DNA from: CAVZLD01 sp964522605
GTDB taxonomy: Bacteria > Planctomycetota > Planctomycetia > Pirellulales > Pirellulaceae
Length of the DNA stretch: 10,995 nt
Assembly (NCBI GenBank): GCA_964522605.1
Contig: CAZFWV010000234.1
Coordinates: 1 to 10,995 of the forward strand
Direction of reading: 5' to 3'
Part shown: positions 6,395 through 10,995 of the stretch, one piece after another
Numbering within the stretch: the stretch's first letter is position 1
Layout: the number at the start of each line of letters is the position of its first letter
Position numbers and translations under genes: made by a program
The notes under the pieces: model-generated
Database searches by the model: none
Told to the model about the DNA's origin: nothing
Seen by the model: only the letters and a program-made list of their open reading frames with translations

Positions 6395-7729
6395 TCAGGG
6401 TGTACCAAGCGACCGACCGATCGACTTGGCGGCCGCTTGAAGCTGTTGCCGAGCCGTTCGGCCCGCGTCGGACTCCCGGCCCGGAGGGATTGGGCTCTGT
6501 TCATCGGAGTCGTGTTGCATTTCGAACAGGGAACCGTCCTGATAGAGCTTCCAGTCGCGATTTCGGACCCAGAACTGCTGACCCTGTTCACAGAAGACCC
6601 ATTGTCTCGGACCTGAGCCCGTGCCGTACAACCGGGCGGCGAAACTCGATCCATCCAAAGAAAGGTTGCTCGGAACCGTCGCGCCGGCAAGCTCCATCAT
6701 CGTCGGCAAAAAATCACTGAAGTCGACTAGATCGTCGACCACCTGTCGCTCACGTATTGTGCCCGACCAGTTCGCGATCAGGGGCACACGGGTCCCCGCG
6801 TCGGTCAGCGTTCCCTTGCCGCCACGAACTTGCTGCCCATTTCGCTGCGAGACGACCGGCGCATGATGCCGAATCACCTTGCCGTCGCGCACCTCTAGAT
6901 CCGTCAGATAAGACTTGGGGCTGCCGTTGTCGGTCACGAAGAGTATCACCGTCTGCTCGCGGAGGCCAAGCTGGTCGATGGCCGCAACAAGTCGTCCAAC
7001 GATTGTATCCATCGTCTCCATCATCTGGCCAAAACTCAGATACTTGCCATCGGGACCGGGTGGCGGAGGCGGTGAAAAATCATCACTGATCTCGTGGCAA
7101 AGCGCCATCGAGTAATAGGCGAGGAACGGCCGATCTCGATTCCGCCGCATGAAATCAATCAGAAACTGACAGTAGACATCCGGCCCGAATACGTCGGGCC
7201 TTTCGACGTCCAATCGGCGCTGCCCGTTTTCCCAGATATACGGTTGATGGTAGCGAGGTCCCTCATGCCAACCGAACAGGCAACTATCCTCGAAGCCCAA
7301 TTCAGCCGGGTGATCTGGGTTTTCCTTCTGCAGCACCAATTGCCATTTGCCTGCCACCGCGGTGGCGTACCCAGCCTGTTTCAGCAGTTGAGCAAACGTA
7401 ACGGCTCCTTCTGGAAATGTCCCCCACGCCGATCCAAACCGGAACGGATATCGTCCCGTCATCAGACAGATCCTCGTGGGATGGCAGACGGGCATGCTGT
7501 ACGCGTGGGTGAACCGCATTCCGGTCGCGGCAAGCCGGTCGAGGTTGGGCGTCTGATACGACGTGCCCCCATAGCACCCCAACGTCTCGCTTCCCACATC
7601 ATCAGCCAGGATCAACACGATATTCGGCGCACGATCCGCCGCGTGGGCCAACTGGTTGCCGACCAGTCCAAGCGCGAGCCCCACGAGCAAGAATAGTGCG
7701 ATGTTCGCAAGGGACTGATCGGTCCTCAT
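6395..7729 (-). CDS. Exported sulfatase (formylglycine-dependent, type I)
   Basis: This 444-residue enzyme should hydrolyse sulfate esters, probably on a polysaccharide, outside the cytoplasm. A signal peptide covers about residues 1-31 (hydrophobic ALFLLVGLALGLVG, then AHAA). The sulfatase fold follows: NIVLILADDVG with the calcium-binding DD at 43-44, the maturation signature VCHPTR with Cys82 to be converted to formylglycine and Arg86, AGKWQL with Lys128, LFVTDNGSP with D267/N268, and VRGGKGTLTDAGTRVP with Lys305. One departure is Gln130, where most relatives have the His of GKWHLG. The C-terminal strand WVRNRDWKLYQDGSLFEM is present and the length is close to family size, so the gene looks intact. 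A G-rich stretch lies 7 bases before the ATG. It requires a formylglycine-generating enzyme encoded elsewhere. The substrate is unknown. It is divergent from the arabinan-degradation genes, so a sulfated arabinose-containing glycan is possible but unproven. Confidence 0.93.
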   Translation of the reverse strand: MRTDQSLANIALFLLVGLALGLVGNQLAHAADRAPNIVLILADDVGSETLGCYGGTSYQTPNLDRLAATGMRFTHAYSMPVCHPTRICLMTGRYPFRFGSAWGTFPEGAVTFAQLLKQAGYATAVAGKWQLVLQKENPDHPAELGFEDSCLFGWHEGPRYHQPYIWENGQRRLDVERPDVFGPDVYCQFLIDFMRRNRDRPFLAYYSMALCHEISDDFSPPPPPGPDGKYLSFGQMMETMDTIVGRLVAAIDQLGLREQTVILFVTDNGSPKSYLTDLEVRDGKVIRHHAPVVSQRNGQQVRGGKGTLTDAGTRVPLIANWSGTIRERQVVDDLVDFSDFLPTMMELAGATVPSNLSLDGSSFAARLYGTGSGPRQWVFCEQGQQFWVRNRDWKLYQDGSLFEMQHDSDEQSPIPPGRESDAGRTARQQLQAAAKSIGRSLGTP

Positions 7730-7966
7730 TCTGCAGTTCCCCCATGCTTGGCAGCTGGAATATTCGAGAAGTTACATGGTACCTAGCATCAATTAGAATA
7801 GCAGAAATACCGGACCGCTGTGGTCGATCGCGAGATTGGGGAAATTCGAAGAGACCGTCTTCCCCACGCAAAATAGAAACGCATTTCAGAACTCAGAAAA
7901 TTCGTCTGAACGACGCGCCCGACGGCGCTCCATCCTTTTCAATGTCTCCTTCGCTTTCGACGTACC

Positions 7967-8206
7967 ATGCCAGTTGCTAAGCTTCTCCTCCATTTCGCTT
8001 TCATCTCTCTCTTCGTCGTGTGCCAGACGGTGGATGCACAGGATCGAAGCGTCACGACTCCTGATCCGGTCATCGGGAAGGATGGCGACACCTACGATCT
8101 CTTTTCCACCGGCAAGGGCATCCAGGTGAAATCCTCGCAGGACTCGGTTTCTTGGAAAAACCAGCCATGGACACTGGTCGCTTCGACGGTGGTTTGCCAT
8201 TTATAA
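7967..8206 (+). pseudogene. Truncated GH43 (arabinanase/arabinofuranosidase-like) remnant
   Basis: A 79-residue ORF begins with a good signal peptide (KLLLHFAFISLFVVC, ending near VDAQ). It continues with the first blade of a GH43 five-bladed propeller: PDPVIGKDGDTYDLFSTG then IQVKSSQDSVSWK. In GH43 arabinan endo-1,5-alpha-L-arabinosidases and arabinofuranosidases this strand carries the catalytic-base Asp of the HDP motif, here PDP. Complete enzymes have about 300 or more residues. Here similarity stops after WKNQP, twelve unrelated residues follow, and then a TAA stop. I do not recognise the rest of a GH43 domain in any frame before the GH51 gene, so this is a deletion remnant rather than a simple frameshift. 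The start region has no clear Shine-Dalgarno site. The ORF could still make a short secreted peptide, but no function is likely. It lies 68 bases before an intact GH51 gene, a common partner in arabinan use. Confidence 0.7.
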
Positions 8207-8274
8207 TCGACTCAGGTGTTCACCCCCCCCTTTTATTTCCTCCTACCCAGTAACTTCTCCAAGGACTGCTCCAA

Positions 8275-10704
8275 ATGAACTTCTTACACGCTTATCGTTC
8301 AAACATTACTGCGTTCACCTGCGCGATCATGGCTGCCCTGTCGGCCGAGCCAGCCGCGTCACAGCCACACCAGGCGGAAGCACGCTTGACCGTTAAAGTC
8401 GATGAGGTTCTTCATGAGGTCAATCCGAACGTCTACGGCCATTTCTTCGAGCACATCTACCACTCCGCCAACGGTGGGCTGTGGGGCGAGCTAATCTGGA
8501 ACCGCAGCTTCGAGCTCAGCAACAGTGGCAGTGGCGACTGGTCGATCGACGATGGCGAGATCGTGCAGTCCTCCATCGCGACCGATGTGAATTTCGTTTT
8601 CGGCGACACCAGCTGGCGAGACTACGAGGTTCGACTCGAAGCACTCAAAGAGGGCGGCGTCGAAGGCTTCATGGTGCTATTCCGAGCGGAGGACGCCGAC
8701 AACTTCTACTGGCTCAATATCGGCGGCTGGGGCAACTCGCGGCACGCCATCGAGAAAGAGGTGGACGGCAGCAAACGTCGCATAGGACCCGAGGTAGAAG
8801 GCAGCATCGAAGAGGGGCGTTGGTACGAGATCCGCATCCGCTGTGAAGGCGATCGTATTCAATGCTGGCTGGACGCCGAGAAGATCATCGATATTCGCGA
8901 CCAGCGGAGTCCCAATCTGGCGGGCCAGATTGGCCTCGGCACGTGGGGCACCGCCGCCCGCTACCGCAATATCCGCGTCACTTCGCTCGATGGCCAGACC
9001 GAATTGTACGCCGATGTGCCCGACGTTCCCAAGCGCGACTTGAAGGTCGACTTCTGGACGACTATTGGTGAGGGTAAAGCCGAGCGAGTTCATGACGCGC
9101 TGAACAATCAGTACAGCGTGCAAATCACCACAGGTGGCGCGCCAATCGCCCTTCAGCAGGACGACTTTCGCTTCAAGCGACAGCCATACAAGGGGTCATT
9201 GGCCATGAAGGGCCACCTACCCGACGGCGTGAAGATCGAGTTGCTCGATGGCGATCGGGTGCTCGCAGAAGCCACCCTCGGGCCACCCACAGCCGGGTGG
9301 GCTGAGCACGCGTTTGAGCTTGTCCCATCGGACGCGACTGTAAGTGGTTCGGTGCGCCTCACCGCGCTGGGCGAGGGGAAAGTGAAACTCGATCACTTCA
9401 CGATGATGGGGCAGGATGCAATCGATCACGATGGCTTCCGACCGGATCTTCTGCAGGCGGTGCAGGGCCTGCGCCCGCCAATCATCCGTTGGCCCGGCGG
9501 CTGCTTCGCATCGGTCTACCTTTGGAAGGATGGGATCGGCCCTCAGAGCCAGCGGCGGATTTACTCCGCGTACATGTGGGAGGACCAGGACATCAACTCG
9601 CTGGGAACGGACGAATACATGGCGCTGTGCCAGAAGGTGGGAGCTAAGCCTCTGCTGGTCATCAACACAGGCATTCTCGACTCCGGATGCGGCGCACCAG
9701 CGCAGTTCCAACTCGCATCGAAGGACGACTACCTTCCTTATGCGTTGGATTGGCTGGAGTACTGCAACGGCGACGCCACCACGCCGATGGGGGCACTGCG
9801 GGCCAAGCATGGCCATTCGGAGCCCTATAACGTGGTGTACTGGGAGCTGGACAATGAGACCTGGGCAGCGGGCGTTGAATCGTACATCGAGAAAGTGAAA
9901 GAGTTCGCCCCGGCGCTGCGGGAGAAGGCCAAGGAATTGGGCACGCCGATCAAGATTATCGCGTGCGGCGGCAATCGCTTCGATATGCGGTGGAACCGTG
10001 CGCTAATCGACGCCTGCGCGCCGCTGATTGACTACATTAGCATCCACAACTACGAAAGTCCTGACAACTTCGCCAGCGGAGTGATTCGCTACGAGCAGTT
10101 GCTGGTTGAACTGGGGGAGTACATTGCCAATTCCGACAACCCCGACATGGAAATTTACAACTCCGAATGGAACGCCCAATCCACGGACTGGCGGACCGGA
10201 CTTTACGCTGGCGGTCTGCTCAACGCGTATGAGCGTCAAGGAGCAAAGTTCACGATGGGCGGCCCGGCGCTATTCCTTCGGCACACTTCTGCTGGCGCCT
10301 GGGATAACGCATTCATCAACTTCGACCACACCGGCTGGTACCCGGCACCCAACTACGTGGTGATGAAGCTGTGGTGGGACAATTATGCCCCGCAGTTCCT
10401 GTCGATTAGCGGGGAACAACAGGGGTGCAACATCGTCGCCACCCGCAGCAAGGAAGGCGAGTTCGTGATCCTCAAGGCGGTGAATCCGAAGGATGAGGCG
10501 ACGACCGTTACGGTTGAGCTGGAAGGGGATTTCGCTCCCGCGTCCGCATCCATGCAGTTCGTCGCGCCCGGATCTCTGGGAGCCCGCAACACGCTTGAAA
10601 ACCGCAACGCTGTTCGTGTGGAGCTGGGCGCCGTCGAGTTGGCCGGTAAGCGCTTAACATTTGAGCTGCCCGCCCAATCGGTAGCGGTTGTGAAGGTAGA
10701 CTGA
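8275..10704 (+). CDS. Exported GH51 alpha-L-arabinofuranosidase with inserted carbohydrate-binding-like domains
   Basis: The 809-residue enzyme should release terminal alpha-L-arabinofuranosyl units from arabinan, arabinoxylan or similar glycans. A signal peptide of about 30 residues (ending near AASQ) is followed by NPNVYGHFFEHIYHSANGGL (50-69) and WNRSFE, the usual start of GH51. A concanavalin/LamG-like beta-sandwich (about 85-240) and a second sandwich resembling CBM4_9 (about 255-380) come next. The (beta/alpha)8 barrel starts at about 390, with PPIIRWPGGCFAS. The putative acid/base is Glu528 in VYWELDNETW, and the nucleophile is Glu631 in IYNSEWN. The C-terminal beta domain runs to VAVVKVD. 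Asp526 stands where many GH51 enzymes have Gly in the GNE motif. ATG 8275 has AAGGA 9 bases upstream. All catalytic parts are intact. The gene follows the GH43 remnant and has no intact partner downstream. Confidence 0.93.
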   Translation: MNFLHAYRSNITAFTCAIMAALSAEPAASQPHQAEARLTVKVDEVLHEVNPNVYGHFFEHIYHSANGGLWGELIWNRSFELSNSGSGDWSIDDGEIVQSSIATDVNFVFGDTSWRDYEVRLEALKEGGVEGFMVLFRAEDADNFYWLNIGGWGNSRHAIEKEVDGSKRRIGPEVEGSIEEGRWYEIRIRCEGDRIQCWLDAEKIIDIRDQRSPNLAGQIGLGTWGTAARYRNIRVTSLDGQTELYADVPDVPKRDLKVDFWTTIGEGKAERVHDALNNQYSVQITTGGAPIALQQDDFRFKRQPYKGSLAMKGHLPDGVKIELLDGDRVLAEATLGPPTAGWAEHAFELVPSDATVSGSVRLTALGEGKVKLDHFTMMGQDAIDHDGFRPDLLQAVQGLRPPIIRWPGGCFASVYLWKDGIGPQSQRRIYSAYMWEDQDINSLGTDEYMALCQKVGAKPLLVINTGILDSGCGAPAQFQLASKDDYLPYALDWLEYCNGDATTPMGALRAKHGHSEPYNVVYWELDNETWAAGVESYIEKVKEFAPALREKAKELGTPIKIIACGGNRFDMRWNRALIDACAPLIDYISIHNYESPDNFASGVIRYEQLLVELGEYIANSDNPDMEIYNSEWNAQSTDWRTGLYAGGLLNAYERQGAKFTMGGPALFLRHTSAGAWDNAFINFDHTGWYPAPNYVVMKLWWDNYAPQFLSISGEQQGCNIVATRSKEGEFVILKAVNPKDEATTVTVELEGDFAPASASMQFVAPGSLGARNTLENRNAVRVELGAVELAGKRLTFELPAQSVAVVKVD

Positions 10705-10734
10705 GTTGCGTGAAACATAGGGCGACTCCCGTCC

Positions 10735-10854
10735 TGCTTTCAGGTAAGCGTGATAAGTCTGCACGATATGGTCACACAGTTCGGAGAGCGAGGCGTCGAT
10801 CCAGTTCTCCGACGGTTGCTCATCATCAGCGATGGTCGGCTCAAGTTGCTGCAC
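10735..10854 (-). pseudogene. Possible RIC/ScdA/YtfE-like (hemerythrin-type iron-sulfur repair) fragment
   Basis: The minus-strand frame reads VVQQLEPTIADDEQ then NWIDASLSELCDHIVQTYHA and YLK. This resembles the linker and first hemerythrin helix of RIC-type proteins (SLxELxDHIxxTHHAYL), which repair nitrosatively or oxidatively damaged iron-sulfur clusters. Similarity ends at about 10735, some 30 bases beyond the GH51 stop, and the frame then runs into unrelated residues. Upstream, a stop codon precedes any recognisable DUF542 domain with its Cys-Cys motif. Only about 40 of the usual 220 or so residues remain, so this would be a broken gene abutting GH51. The Tyr in TYHAYL replaces the more usual His. 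The assignment rests on one short motif and could be chance. Confidence 0.4.
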
Positions 10855-10995
10855 GACGTGTCGTGGAGTGTTTCCATCGAACGCTCAAGGAGTTCTGCTT
10901 CTGATCACGGTGCCCGAGCCCCAGCCGAATCGGCTTCGTCTTGCGGCAGGGTGTATCCCGGGATTTCGACTGTGGCCGAACCCGCGAACCCACAA

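Noticed and set aside
5953..6690. Long open frames running through the N gap on both strands
   Set aside because: They are artefacts of undetermined bases being read through as codons, and they overlap the repeats and the 3' end of the sulfatase gene.
7915..7928. Small inverted repeat GCGCC-CGAC-GGCGC before the GH43 remnant, followed by a T/C-rich stretch
   Set aside because: The stem is only 5 bases and the following bases are not a proper U-tract, so it is too weak for a terminator call.
7886..8200. 104-codon minus-strand frame opposite the GH43 remnant
   Set aside because: It has no recognisable family, while the plus strand carries a signal peptide and a GH43 motif in the same place.
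10860..10904. Plus-strand frame reading VVECFHRTLKEFCF, reminiscent of the end of an IS-type integrase domain (ERFHRTLKEE)
   Set aside because: Only about 12 residues fit, the preceding frame shows no integrase DDE features, and the opposite strand gives a longer motif match just beside it. It could be a transposase scar, but that is not supportable from so little sequence.
10905..10995. Minus-strand open frame entering from outside the window and ending at a TGA at 10905-10907 (contains VEIPGYTLPQDEADSAG)
   Set aside because: It is about 29 residues, with no recognised family and no codon evidence. It could be the C-terminus of a gene beyond the window, but cannot be called.

Overview
The window looks like a scaffold piece from a GC-rich, Gram-negative-type bacterium. 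It is most probably a planctomycete (Pirellulales-like). The reasons are an exported formylglycine-type sulfatase next to a large exported arabinofuranosidase with an inserted beta-sandwich domain, a GH43 remnant, a class I purE/purK pair, and a bacterial PEP carboxylase. The taxonomy is inferred from gene content and style, because no rRNA or other marker gene is present.

Left part (11-5085, minus strand): a compact four-gene operon read right to left. It starts from a plausible sigma70-type promoter at 5056-5085 and encodes a short RaiA/HPF-type ribosome-associated protein, phosphoenolpyruvate carboxylase (ppc), PurE and PurK. Two of the three junctions are 4-base stop/start overlaps, and the third is a 23-base gap, so the genes should be co-transcribed and probably translationally coupled. 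PEPC and PurK both consume bicarbonate. PEPC also supplies oxaloacetate, the precursor of the aspartate used in purine synthesis.

Middle (5138-6394): a divergently transcribed LysR-family regulator closely resembling NhaR. It is followed by a convergent intergenic region with an exactly 100-base N gap (6136-6235). A 42-base perfect direct repeat lies at both sides of the gap. The right-hand copy is a complete 96-base palindromic element with perfect 16-base inverted ends. The gap is therefore probably an unresolved cluster of these elements.

Right part (6395-10995): an exported sulfatase on the minus strand. Divergent from it is a short ORF (7967-8206) that keeps the signal peptide and first strand of a GH43 arabinanase-like enzyme and then stops. 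An intact exported GH51 alpha-L-arabinofuranosidase (8275-10704) follows at once. Beyond its stop is a minus-strand scrap resembling the linker and first hemerythrin helix of an RIC/ScdA/YtfE-type iron-sulfur repair protein. The arabinan locus thus appears to be flanked by broken genes on both sides, which suggests past rearrangement. I see no new defence or mobile system here. The points most worth a second look are the substituted aspartate-site residue in PEPC, the palindromic repeat cluster, and the broken genes around GH51.
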